Assembly (NCBI RefSeq): GCF_000297395.2
Contig: NZ_HF570108.1
Coordinates: forward strand, 535,530 to 576,158
Direction: 5' to 3'
Length of the DNA: 40,629 nt
From: Micromonospora lupini str. Lupac 08
GTDB taxonomy: Bacteria; Actinomycetota; Actinomycetes; Mycobacteriales; Micromonosporaceae
A program made the translations under genes and the position numbers. The notes below the pieces were generated by a model, which saw only the letters and a program-made list of their open reading frames with translations, was not told the DNA's origin and did not search any database. Of the stretch, positions 1 to 7,811 are shown in pieces. Numbering within the stretch: the stretch's first letter is position 1; each line of letters begins with the position of its first letter.

Positions 1-1640
1 ACCTGCCGACCCTGGCCGCCGCCGCGCGGGCCGCCGCCGTCGGCGCGCGGCCCGTCACCGCGCCGCTCGGCCCCGCCGGCGACGTGTCGCCGCTGCCGGC
101 CGCAGGGGAGGCCGGACCGGGCGACCCCGGGTCCGCCGTGGACCGGCTCGTCGCGGGTCTCGCGGCGCTCGGCACCCTGATCTTCGCTCAGCGGGTACGT
201 CTGCTCGTGGCGCACCGGGTCGAGGACAGCGCCGGGCTGGTCGCCGCCGAGGCGGCGGTGACGGCTGTCGACGAGGACCGTGCCGAGCTGCGGCTGTCGG
301 TGAAGGAGAAGGACGACTTCTTCTCCACGTACTTCGTCAGCACCTGGTCTCCGTACGTGGTCCGGCTGGCGGCCCGGCTGCGGCTCACCCCGACCGGGGT
401 CACGGTGATCTCGGTGCTGTTCGCGCTTGCCGCCGCGGTGCTGTTCGGGGTCGGCGGGCGGCCGGCGCTTGTCGGCGGCGCGGTGCTGCTCTACCTCGGC
501 TTCGTGCTGGACTGTGTCGACGGCCAGTTGGCCCGCTACACCCGGCACTTCAGCGCGTGGGGCGGCTGGCTGGACACGATGGCCGACCGGGCGAAGGAGT
601 ACCTGGTCTACGCCGGCCTCGGCTTCGGGGTGAGTCACGCCGGGCTGGGCAACGGCTGGGCGTTGGCGATCGCGGCGATGACGTTGCAGACCGTCCGGCA
701 CATGACCGACACCTGGTACGGGGTGCTGCACGACGAGGCGGCACGCCGGCCCCGGACGACGGCGGGCGCCAGCGGCGGAATCGGTGACCGGCTGAACGCC
801 GCCTCGACGCGGGTGCAGGCGGACACGGGCTCGCTGTCGTACTGGCTGAAGCGGACCGTGGTGTTCCCGATCGGCGAGCGGTGGGCGCTGATCGCGCTCA
901 CCGTGGCGCTGTTCAACCCGCTTGTCAGCCTCGTCGCGGTGCTGGTCTGGGGTGGGTTGGCGTTCGCGTACACCGGGGCGTTGCGCACGTTGCGGGCCCG
1001 CTGGATGTGGGTGCCGGTGCTGGACACGGTAGACGCGACGCTGCACCGCGACGACGGCCCGTTGGCCCGCCGGCTGCCGGTGGTCCGCCCGATGGGGCCG
1101 CTCACCCTGGCGGTGCTCGCCGCGCTCGGCCCGGCGGTGCTGCTGGTCGCGGCCCTGGTCGGCGACTCGCCGACGGGGCTGCGCTGGGCGGTGCCGGTGG
1201 CGTTGCTGGTGCTGCTGGCCGGTGGCCTCGGCGCCGGTGCCGCGCACAACGGCCCGCTTGACTGGCTGGTGCCGGCGGCGCTGCGGGCCGCCGAGTACCT
1301 GTTCGCGATAGCGGTCGGGGTGGTCGGCGGCGCGCCGGGGTGGCTGATCTTCGGCTACGTCTTCGTGCTCACCGTGCACCACTACGACCTGACCGCCCGG
1401 CTGGAGAAGCGGCAGACCGCGCCGCCGCTGCACGGCGCCACGCTGGGCTGGGACGGACGTTCGGTGCTGCTGGCCCTCGCGGCGATTGCCGGCATCGTGA
1501 GTATCGGCATGGCTACACTCGGTGCGTACCTTCTCGTGGTTTTCGTGGCGAGCGTCGTCCTGGCCTGGTTCGTCCGGCCGGCCCGTAGCGCGCGGGCGTC
1601 GGCCGCGCCGGTGGGCGCGGGAGGTGTCGCGCCGCGCTGA
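1..1640 (+). CDS. CDP-alcohol phosphatidyltransferase family protein (5'-partial)
   Basis: The reading frame is open from base 3 with no stop before the window edge. The GTG at 84 is therefore probably internal and the gene starts outside the window; 545 residues are visible. The CDP-alcohol phosphotransferase signature DCVDGQLAR, followed by G-x3-D-x3-D in GGWLDTMAD, lies at about residues 143-170 counted from the GTG at 84. This is the Mg-binding catalytic motif of enzymes that transfer a phospho-alcohol from CDP-alcohol to an acceptor lipid. Several hydrophobic segments surround and follow it, so the protein is an integral membrane enzyme. The C-terminal half adds further membrane segments, longer than a minimal family member, and resembles actinobacterial DUF5941-type proteins. 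The next gene, a TagF-like polymerase, starts 16 bases downstream, suggesting joint work on a phospho-polyol or lipid envelope component. The exact substrate cannot be read from the sequence. Confidence 0.85.
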   Translation, partial: LPTLAAAARAAAVGARPVTAPLGPAGDVSPLPAAGEAGPGDPGSAVDRLVAGLAALGTLIFAQRVRLLVAHRVEDSAGLVAAEAAVTAVDEDRAELRLSVKEKDDFFSTYFVSTWSPYVVRLAARLRLTPTGVTVISVLFALAAAVLFGVGGRPALVGGAVLLYLGFVLDCVDGQLARYTRHFSAWGGWLDTMADRAKEYLVYAGLGFGVSHAGLGNGWALAIAAMTLQTVRHMTDTWYGVLHDEAARRPRTTAGASGGIGDRLNAASTRVQADTGSLSYWLKRTVVFPIGERWALIALTVALFNPLVSLVAVLVWGGLAFAYTGALRTLRARWMWVPVLDTVDATLHRDDGPLARRLPVVRPMGPLTLAVLAALGPAVLLVAALVGDSPTGLRWAVPVALLVLLAGGLGAGAAHNGPLDWLVPAALRAAEYLFAIAVGVVGGAPGWLIFGYVFVLTVHHYDLTARLEKRQTAPPLHGATLGWDGRSVLLALAAIAGIVSIGMATLGAYLLVVFVASVVLAWFVRPARSARASAAPVGAGGVAPR

Positions 1641-1656
1641 CGGAGGGACGGCCCGG

Positions 1657-3867
1657 ATGACCCTGATCAGTTTCGTGGTGCCGGCCTTCCGGGTGCAGGG
1701 ATACCTGCGCGAGTGCCTGGACTCGATCCTCGGCCAGCCGGAGACCGACCTCGAGGTGATCGCCGTCGACGACTGCTCGCCCGACGCCAGCGGCGAGATC
1801 ATCGACGAGTACGCGGCCCGCGACCAGCGGGTCCGGTCGGTCCGTCTGTCGGAGAACGTCGGCCTCGGTCCAGCCCGCAACATCGGGCTGGACCAGGCCG
1901 TCGGCGAGTACGTGTGGTTCGTCGACGGGGACGACTGGCTGGTGCCGGACTGCCTGCGGGAGGTCGCCGAGCGGCTGCGCGCGACCCGGCCGGACGTGCT
2001 CCTGGTGGACCACGTCCGGACGCACTGGAACGACACCGCCACCCGCAGCGCGATGGCCGAGGTGTTCCCGGAGTCGCCAGGTGCGGCCACCTTCCGCCTG
2101 CGGGACCGGCCGGAGGCGATGCGGCTGCTGCACACCGCCTGGAACCGGCTGGTCCGCCGGGAGTTCCTGGTCGAGCTGGGGCTGCGCTTCTCGGACGGCT
2201 GGTACGAGGACGTCTCGTTCAGCTACCCGGTGCTGATGGCGGCGCAGCGGATCGGCGTACTGGATCGGGTCTGCGTCAACTACCGACAGCGCCGCGCCGG
2301 CGCGATCACGAAGACCCGCGGGGACCGGCACTTCGAGGTGTTCCCGCAGTGGCACCGGGTCTTCCACCTGATGGACGCCTGGTCGCCGGCGGTGGACGCG
2401 CTGCGGCCGGCGGTCTTCGAGCGGATGGTCTGGCACTACCTGACCGTGCTCGGCAACGGTCAGCGGATCGCCCCGGAACTGCGGCCGGCGTTCTTCGCGC
2501 AGATCACCGCCGACTACGCGCGGTGGCTGCCGGACGGCGGGTACCCGGTGCCGGAGGGCGTCGAGGGAGTCAAGCACCGACTGGTGGCAGCCGGCCGGTG
2601 GCGGACGTTCAGCGCGTTGCGGGCCGCCAGCCGGGCCCGCGACACGGCCCGGAGGCAGGCGCGTACGGCCCGCCGTCGGGTCGGGCCGGTGGCCCGGCGC
2701 GGCGCACGGCTGACCCGCGACGGGCTGCTGCGCGAGTACTACCGGGCCGAGCTGCGCCGGCCCGTCGATCCGACGCTCGCCGTGTACGCGGCCTACTGGT
2801 ACCGGGGATACTCCTGCAACCCGGCGGCGATCTACGAGGTGGCCCGCCGGCTGGCGCCCGGGGTGCGGGGCGTGTGGATCGTGCGCCGGGACAGGGTGGA
2901 CGCCGTACCGGCCGGGGTGGAGTACGTCGTCGCCGGCACCCCGGCGTACTACCGGGTCCTCGCGCGGGCCCGGTGGTTGGTCAACAACGTCAACTACCCG
3001 GACTTCGTGCGCAAGCGGCCGGAGCAGGTGCACGTGCAGACCCACCACGGCACTCCGGTGAAGGTGATGGGGCTGGACCAGCAGCGCTACCCGATCGGCG
3101 CGGGCCGGATGGACTTCGCCGGCCTGCTGCGCCGGGTGGACCGCTGGGACTACAGCGTCAGCGCCAACAGCTTCTCCACCCAGATGTGGGACCGGGCCTA
3201 CCCGGCCACGTACACGACGCTGGAGGTGGGCTACCCGCGCAACGACCGGCTGGTCACCGCCAGTCCGGAGGAGGTACGCCGGCTGCGCGCGGAGTTCGGC
3301 CTCGGGCCCGACGAGCAGGTGGTGCTGTACGCCCCGACGCACCGCGAGCACCTGCCCGGCTACCGGCCGCCCTTCGACCCGGACCGGTTCGTCGCCGCGC
3401 TCGGTGACTCGGGGCGGCTGCTGATGCGCAGCCACTACTTCCACGATCGGGAGCGTCGACCCGGCCGGCCGCTGGACGTCCAGCGGGTGCGCGACGTCAG
3501 CGGCTACCAGCGGGTGGAGGACCTCTACCTGGTCGCCGACGTGCTGGTCACCGACTACTCCTCGGCGATGTTCGACTATGCGGTGCTGGACCGGCCCATC
3601 GTGCTCTACGCGCCGGACTGGGAGGCGTACCGCCTGGCCCGCGGTGTCTACTTCGACGTCACCGCGGAGCCACCGGGGGCCGTGGCCACCACGTTCGCCG
3701 ACCTGCTCGACCTGTTCCGCACCGACGCGGTGCGCTCGGACGCGGCGGACAAGGCCCGCCAGCACTTCCGGGGCCGGTTCTGCCACCTGGACGACGGGCG
3801 GGCGGCCGAGCGGGTGGTGCGCCGGGTGTTCCTCGGCGAGCAGCCCGAGCCGTCGGCGGGCTGCTGA
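1657..3867 (+). CDS. Bifunctional glycosyltransferase family 2 / CDP-glycerol glycerophosphotransferase (TagF-like)
   Basis: This 736-residue protein has two catalytic modules. The N-terminal part (about residues 1-230) is a GT-A family 2 glycosyltransferase: it opens with ISFVVPAF and has the acidic metal-binding motif VDGDDW at residues 89-94. The C-terminal part (about 360-720) is a CDP-glycerol:polyglycerophosphate transferase domain. It has HHGTP at 463-467, the second conserved histidine in RSH at 593 and TDYSS at 632-636, all typical of TagF-like teichoic acid polymerases. An Arg-rich linker joins the two. The ATG at 1657 follows a GGAGGG ribosome site; longer in-frame starts would overlap the upstream gene. 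Probable role: adding a sugar and a polyol-phosphate unit to a cell-wall teichoic acid-like polymer at the inner membrane face. No transmembrane segment is obvious. Donor and acceptor are not identifiable. Confidence 0.88.
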   Translation: MTLISFVVPAFRVQGYLRECLDSILGQPETDLEVIAVDDCSPDASGEIIDEYAARDQRVRSVRLSENVGLGPARNIGLDQAVGEYVWFVDGDDWLVPDCLREVAERLRATRPDVLLVDHVRTHWNDTATRSAMAEVFPESPGAATFRLRDRPEAMRLLHTAWNRLVRREFLVELGLRFSDGWYEDVSFSYPVLMAAQRIGVLDRVCVNYRQRRAGAITKTRGDRHFEVFPQWHRVFHLMDAWSPAVDALRPAVFERMVWHYLTVLGNGQRIAPELRPAFFAQITADYARWLPDGGYPVPEGVEGVKHRLVAAGRWRTFSALRAASRARDTARRQARTARRRVGPVARRGARLTRDGLLREYYRAELRRPVDPTLAVYAAYWYRGYSCNPAAIYEVARRLAPGVRGVWIVRRDRVDAVPAGVEYVVAGTPAYYRVLARARWLVNNVNYPDFVRKRPEQVHVQTHHGTPVKVMGLDQQRYPIGAGRMDFAGLLRRVDRWDYSVSANSFSTQMWDRAYPATYTTLEVGYPRNDRLVTASPEEVRRLRAEFGLGPDEQVVLYAPTHREHLPGYRPPFDPDRFVAALGDSGRLLMRSHYFHDRERRPGRPLDVQRVRDVSGYQRVEDLYLVADVLVTDYSSAMFDYAVLDRPIVLYAPDWEAYRLARGVYFDVTAEPPGAVATTFADLLDLFRTDAVRSDAADKARQHFRGRFCHLDDGRAAERVVRRVFLGEQPEPSAGC

Positions 3868-3873
3868 CCGCAT

Positions 3874-3889
3874 CGGCACCCCCGTGCCG
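3874..3889 (+). terminator. Short hairpin after the TagF-like gene
   Basis: Six-base perfect stem CGGCAC/GTGCCG with a CCCC loop, seven bases after the stop codon. There is no T-tract, as is usual for high-GC actinobacterial terminators. The short stem makes this a weak call. Confidence 0.4.
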
Positions 3890-3999
3890 CGTAATAGCGG
3901 TGTCATGGCCCGAACATGAGACGTTTACCCGATGTGCGAAACGAATGATCCTGGTCACAGTCTTGTGGGGGTTCGGCCGACGACCTGGGGGAGGTGACG

Positions 4000-5298
4000 G
4001 TGAGCACCGTCGCGCTCAAAGATGTGACCAAAGTTTTCAAGGACGGCACGTTGGCCGTCGACAGCATAAATCTGGATGTGAACGACGGCGAGTTCATGGT
4101 GTTGCTGGGGCCATCCGGCTGCGGCAAGTCCACAGTGCTGCGCATGATTGCCGGTTTGGAGGACCCGACAACGGGCGCGGTGCTGCTGGACGGGGAGCTG
4201 GCGAACGACCTGCCGCCACGCGACCGCAAGATCGCGATGGTCTTCCAGGACTTCGCGCTCTATCCGCACATGACCGTGGGCGATAACATCGCCTTCCCGC
4301 TGCGGCTGGCCGGTGTGGAACCGGAGCCGCGCGGTGAGCGGGTCACCGACGTGGCGAGTGCCCTGGGCATCAGCGACGTGCTCGCCCGCAAGCCGGGCCA
4401 GCTCTCCGGCGGCCAGCGCCAGCGGGTGGCCATGGGCCGCGCAATCGTCCGACGACCGGGGCTGTTCCTGATGGACGAGCCCCTGTCGAACCTGGACAGT
4501 GGGCTGCGCGCCGAGCTGCGCGCGGAGATCTCCGGGCTGACCAGGGAGCTGGGCGTCACCACCGTCTACGTCACCCACGACCAGGCCGAGGCGCTGACCA
4601 TGGCCGACCGGGTGGCCATCATGCGCCGGGGCGTGCTCCAGGACGTGGGCACACCCACCCAGGTGTACGGCCGCCCGGCGACGCTCTACGTGGCCGCCTT
4701 CCTGGGCAGCCCCCGGATGAACCTGCTGGAGGCGTCGGTCTACGTCCACCTGGACCGGTACGTCACGCTGAACCTCGGTGACCAGTCGCTCTACCTGCCG
4801 TGGAACGACATCCGCAGCCGGGCGGTGGCGCACTACCACGGTGAGCGGATCGTGGTCGGGATGCGAGCCGAGGCGCTCACCCCGGTCGCCCCGGACAGCC
4901 CCGGTGACGTGCTGCGCGGCCGGATCCGCTACCTGGAGCACCACGGGCACGAGTCGCTGGCGTTCCTCGACATCGGGGCGACCGCGATCATGGTGGACGA
5001 GATGGGCGCGCCCCTGGATCCGCCGCCGGTGGGCCAGCGAGGCCTGCGGCGGTTCGGCTCGGTGATGCAGCGACTCACCGGTAAGCCGGTGGACCCGCAG
5101 GAGCCGCCGAGCAGTGGCACCCAGACCAGCGTCCTGCCCGACCCGGGCCGGCACCACCGTCGCCCGGCGGAGCTTGCGGTGCGGCTGGCGCCGTACCCGG
5201 CGGTCACCGCCGGTCACCCGCTCGCCGTTTCGGTTCGGATGGACGCGCTGCACTTCTTCGACGAGCGTGGCGCCCGGATCGACGTGGGTTGGCGGTGA
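4000..5298 (+). CDS. ABC transporter ATP-binding protein, MalK/MsiK-like carbohydrate type
   Basis: A 432-residue importer ATPase. Walker A is GPSGCGKST at residues 37-45, the ABC signature LSGGQ is at 135-139, Walker B LMDEP contains D159/E160, and the switch histidine is H193 in VTHDQ. The pattern LFLMDEPLSNLD is typical of the sugar-importer (MalK, UgpC, MsiK) subfamily. A C-terminal TOBE-like region follows from about residue 235. It is extended by a basic Pro/Arg-rich segment near residues 335-395, so the protein is longer than the usual 360-380. A GTG at 3994 is also possible, but GGGGGAG at 3987-3993 is better spaced for 4000. No permease or binding-protein gene adjoins it. It may be a shared orphan ATPase serving several sugar importers, as MsiK does in Streptomyces; that role is inferred. 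Confidence 0.87.
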   Translation: MSTVALKDVTKVFKDGTLAVDSINLDVNDGEFMVLLGPSGCGKSTVLRMIAGLEDPTTGAVLLDGELANDLPPRDRKIAMVFQDFALYPHMTVGDNIAFPLRLAGVEPEPRGERVTDVASALGISDVLARKPGQLSGGQRQRVAMGRAIVRRPGLFLMDEPLSNLDSGLRAELRAEISGLTRELGVTTVYVTHDQAEALTMADRVAIMRRGVLQDVGTPTQVYGRPATLYVAAFLGSPRMNLLEASVYVHLDRYVTLNLGDQSLYLPWNDIRSRAVAHYHGERIVVGMRAEALTPVAPDSPGDVLRGRIRYLEHHGHESLAFLDIGATAIMVDEMGAPLDPPPVGQRGLRRFGSVMQRLTGKPVDPQEPPSSGTQTSVLPDPGRHHRRPAELAVRLAPYPAVTAGHPLAVSVRMDALHFFDERGARIDVGWR

Positions 5299-5391
5299 CG
5301 CCACGCCGCAGCGGGGTGGCGGGACGCCCGTCCGGTGTCCTACCGTCTGCGCACCTAGTCCAGTATGTGACACACCGAGAGGGGTACACCC

Positions 5392-6417
5392 GTGTCGGGT
5401 GACCGTCCCAGCCCGCTCGTCATCGAGCGCATCCTGCGCGACCGGCAGGGCATCTGGCAGCAGATCGTGGCCGAGGGCGACCTCAATGCCCTGACCGGGC
5501 GGATGCTGGCCAGCTCCGCCGTCGCGCTCGCCTGCTACGGGGCGGTGCTCGGGGCGTTCCACAGCCCGTTGATGGCGCTCACGTCCGCGCTGAAGCTGCC
5601 GCTGCTGTTCCTGGTCACGTTGGCCATCTGCCTGCCCACGCTCTACCTGTTCAACCTGGTGTTCGGCGCCCGGCTGTCGGTGCGCCAGTCGCTGGCGCTG
5701 GTGATGGTCGCGATCACTGTCACCTCGATGCTGGCGGTGGCGTTCGCGCCGATCAGCCTCTTCTTCCTGATCACCGCGCCCGACTACGGCTTCTTCAAGC
5801 TGCTCAACGTGGCGATCCTGACGCTGTCGGCGCTTGTCGGGTTGCGTTTCCTGACCGGCGGGATGCAGGTGCTCAACGACCACGGCCTGCTCGCCCCGGC
5901 GACGAGCAGCGCCCCGGCCCAGGCCACGGTGCCCGCCGGCGCCGTTCCCGCCACGGTGCCCGCCGGCGTCGTTCCGGCCGCGGTGCCCGCCGGGTCGACG
6001 GGGGCCGCCGGCGCGGTTGCCGAGCCGGTCGCCGTTCCGGCCGGAGCGGCTGCCGGGTCGACGGCGAACGGCGCCGCGCCCGACGCCACGACCGCCGCGC
6101 CGGCCCCGGGGCAGGTTCCCGCGCAGTGGAACGGTCAGCCGGCCGGCGCCTCGTTCCCGCCCGGCATGATGCCCCCCGGCTACCCGGCGGCGCAGCGCCC
6201 GTTCGGCACCCCGCCGGTCCGGCGCGGCGAGCCGACGCAGCGTCCGGCCAGCATGACGCTGCTCTACATCTGGATTCTGCTCTTCGGGTTCGTCGGCACC
6301 CAGTTGGCGTGGACGCTGCGGCCGTTCTTCGGTGACCCGGACAAGGACTTCTCCCTCTTCCGCAGCATCGACGGCAACTTCTACGCGGAGATCCTGCGGA
6401 CGATCGCCAACCTCTGA
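5392..6417 (+). CDS. Membrane protein with Ala/Pro/Val-rich linker, Yip1-like
   Basis: A 341-residue protein of unknown function. The first 165 residues contain about five hydrophobic segments (for example LPLLFLVTLAICLPTLYLF), consistent with a Yip1-like or similar multi-spanning domain. A low-complexity linker of about 120 residues follows, rich in Ala, Val, Pro and Gly. It includes near-exact 27-base tandem repeats encoding the unit TVPAGAVPA. One more membrane segment (TLLYIWILLFGFVGTQLAW) lies near the C-terminus. The GTG at 5392 is preceded by GAGAGGGG at suitable distance and the product begins MSGDRPSPLV. It stands alone between the ABC ATPase and a thioesterase-like gene. No catalytic motif is visible and the family assignment is tentative. 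Confidence 0.72.
   Translation: MSGDRPSPLVIERILRDRQGIWQQIVAEGDLNALTGRMLASSAVALACYGAVLGAFHSPLMALTSALKLPLLFLVTLAICLPTLYLFNLVFGARLSVRQSLALVMVAITVTSMLAVAFAPISLFFLITAPDYGFFKLLNVAILTLSALVGLRFLTGGMQVLNDHGLLAPATSSAPAQATVPAGAVPATVPAGVVPAAVPAGSTGAAGAVAEPVAVPAGAAAGSTANGAAPDATTAAPAPGQVPAQWNGQPAGASFPPGMMPPGYPAAQRPFGTPPVRRGEPTQRPASMTLLYIWILLFGFVGTQLAWTLRPFFGDPDKDFSLFRSIDGNFYAEILRTIANL
5926..5994 (+). repeat. 27-base tandem repeat in the linker of the membrane protein
   Basis: Two near-identical 27-base units (5926-5952 and 5953-5979) and a 15-base partial third copy. They start ACGGTGCCCGCCGGCG and keep the reading frame, encoding repeats of VPAG-VPA. This is likely a flexible spacer prone to length change. 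Confidence 0.75.
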
Positions 6418-6428
6418 CCCGTCCGCGT

Positions 6429-6444
6429 CCAGGGAAAACCCTGG
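6429..6444 (+). terminator. Perfect hairpin CCAGGG-AAAA-CCCTGG
   Basis: Six-base stem and AAAA loop, 12 bases after the membrane-protein stop codon and directly abutting the -35 box of the next promoter. It could be a terminator, or an operator given its contact with the promoter. Confidence 0.45.
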
Positions 6445-6473
6445 TTGCCGCCCTGGTTACCGAGAAGTAACGT
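6445..6473 (+). promoter_or_regulatory. Leaderless-type promoter for the thioesterase-like gene
   Basis: TTGCCG (6445-6450), 17-base spacer, TAACGT (6468-6473). The ATG at 6480 lies seven bases beyond the -10 box, where the transcript would start, and there is no ribosome-binding site. This indicates a leaderless mRNA. Confidence 0.6.
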
Positions 6474-6479
6474 CGGGCC

Positions 6480-6944
6480 ATGACCATCGACTCCCGCCAG
6501 GTGGCGGCCGGCATCCTGGAAGCGGTGCCGTTCGCCCGTACGCTCGGCATCGAATTCGTCGAGGTGGCACCGGAGGCGGACGGCGGGGTGCGGGCCGTCG
6601 TCCGGCTCCCCGACACGCCGGCCACCCACAACCACGTCGGCGGCCCGCACGCCGGGGCGATGTTCACGCTCGGCGAGACGGCCTCCGGCGCGGTCGTGCT
6701 GGCCGCCTTCGGGCAGCTGCTCGACCGGGCCGTGCCGCTCGCCGTCCGTGCCGAGATCGCCTACCGCAAGCTGGCTCGGGGGTCGGTGCTGGCCACCGCG
6801 CGGCTCGGGCGGCCCGCCCCGGAGGTGATCGCCGAGCTGGAGGCCGGTCGGCGGCCCGAGTTCGCCGTGGAGGTGGAGATCGCCACCGAGGACGGCACGC
6901 CCACCTCGGCGCTGACGGTGATCTGGACGCTGCGGCCGAACTGA
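6480..6944 (+). CDS. Hot-dog fold thioesterase-like protein (DUF4442/PaaI type)
   Basis: A 154-residue protein, the typical size of a single hot-dog domain. Residues about 35-70 (VVRLPDTPATHNHVGGPHAGAMFTLGE) carry the HVGGPHAGAMF pattern, equivalent to the substrate-binding helix start of PaaI/YiiD-type acyl-CoA thioesterases. DUF4442 members share this fold, and the thioester substrate of this protein is not predictable. The ATG at 6480 lacks a Shine-Dalgarno sequence but sits at the predicted transcription start of a good promoter. It appears to be a single-gene unit ending 60 bases before the phosphoglucomutase gene, which has its own promoter. Confidence 0.8.
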   Translation: MTIDSRQVAAGILEAVPFARTLGIEFVEVAPEADGGVRAVVRLPDTPATHNHVGGPHAGAMFTLGETASGAVVLAAFGQLLDRAVPLAVRAEIAYRKLARGSVLATARLGRPAPEVIAELEAGRRPEFAVEVEIATEDGTPTSALTVIWTLRPN

Positions 6945-6992
6945 GCCCGCCACGGGCGGCCGAAAACGGGTTTGCGGGCACTGCCGGGTGGT

Positions 6993-6998
6993 TAGATT
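6993..6998 (+). promoter_or_regulatory. -10 box (TAGATT) of a leaderless promoter
   Basis: TAGATT ends six bases before the GTG at 7005. TTTGCG at 6971-6976 could be a -35 box with a 16-base spacer. No ribosome site precedes the GTG, so translation is probably leaderless. Confidence 0.5.
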
Positions 6999-7004
6999 CG
7001 TACC

Positions 7005-7811
7005 GTGCTGGGCCTACCTGCTCATGTGACCGCCTGTCTCTTCGATCTGGACGGTGTGCTGACGCAGACCGCCCGGGTGCACAACGCCGCCTGGACGAAG
7101 ACGTTCGACGAGTTCCTGCGGCAGCGCGCCGCGGCAACCGGAGAACCCTTCCAGCCGTTCGACCCCGGTCCGGACTACAACCGCTACGTCGACGGCCGGC
7201 CCCGCGCCGACGGCGTCCGGTCGTTCCTCGCCTCCCGGGGGATCGTGCTCCCCGAGGGCAGCCCGGACGACCCACCGGACGCCGACACCGTCAACGGCGT
7301 CGGCAACCGCAAGAATGTCCTGCTGCTGGAACAGCTGCGCACCGCAGGCGTCGAGGTCTACCCGGGCTCGGTGCGCTACCTGAAGGCGGCGACCGCCGCC
7401 GGGCTGCGTCGGGCGGTGGTCACCGCGAGCGCCAACGGGCGCGAGGTGGTCGCCGCGGCCGGTCTGGAGGCCCTGCTGGAGGCGCGCGTCGACGGGCTCG
7501 TCGCCCGCGAGCAGAAGCTGCGCGGCAAGCCGCAACCCGACACCTTCCTGGCCGGGGCGAGGATCCTCGGGGTGGACCCGGCCCAGGCCGCCGTCTTCGA
7601 GGACGCACTCTCCGGGGTGGCCGCCGGCCGGGCCGGCGGCTTCGGGTACGTGATCGGTGTCGACCGGGTGGGGCAGGCCGACGAACTGCTCGCACACGGC
7701 GCCGACGTCGTCGTCAAGGACCTCGCCGACCTGCTCGACGCGGGCGACGCCGCCCCACCGGTGCCGCGCACGCCCGGCCAGGCACCGACCGGCGAGCGGG
7801 GTCTCGCGTGA
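7005..7811 (+). CDS. HAD-family beta-phosphoglucomutase
   Basis: A 268-residue HAD superfamily protein. Motif [11 protein letters not shown] gives the nucleophile D14 and the acid/base D16. A cap region follows (about 20-125, including [16 protein letters not shown] and VNGVGNRKN). The later HAD motifs are the VTASANGRE region (motif II) and [12 protein letters not shown] and [10 protein letters not shown] (motifs III and IV). This layout matches beta-phosphoglucomutases paired with GH65 disaccharide phosphorylases, which turn beta-glucose 1-phosphate into glucose 6-phosphate. The GTG start is leaderless behind TAGATT. Its TGA overlaps the GTG of the GH65 gene by four bases (GTGA), indicating translational coupling. 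The same order exists in Mycobacterium tuberculosis as Rv3400-Rv3401. Confidence 0.9.
   Translation: MLGLPAHVTACLFDLDGVLTQTARVHNAAWTKTFDEFLRQRAAATGEPFQPFDPGPDYNRYVDGRPRADGVRSFLASRGIVLPEGSPDDPPDADTVNGVGNRKNVLLLEQLRTAGVEVYPGSVRYLKAATAAGLRRAVVTASANGREVVAAAGLEALLEARVDGLVAREQKLRGKPQPDTFLAGARILGVDPAQAAVFEDALSGVAAGRAGGFGYVIGVDRVGQADELLAHGADVVVKDLADLLDAGDAAPPVPRTPGQAPTGERGLA

Noticed and set aside
1513..3906. A 797-codon open frame on the minus strand opposite the TagF-like gene
   Set aside because: Pure antisense shadow of a high-GC gene: Arg/Pro/Val/His-rich, no domain, while the plus strand has two intact catalytic modules.
3955..5883. A 642-codon open frame on the minus strand opposite the ABC ATPase
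   Set aside because: It crosses two plus-strand genes and an intergenic region and has no recognisable domain.
5926..5994. Tandem repeats as a regulatory iteron array
   Set aside because: They lie inside a coding sequence, keep the frame and encode a low-complexity linker.
6332..7807. N-terminal extension of the GH65 frame to base 6332 (1282 codons)
   Set aside because: It runs antiphase through the thioesterase and phosphoglucomutase genes and is Arg/Gly-rich filler; the GTG at 7808 begins the conserved domain.
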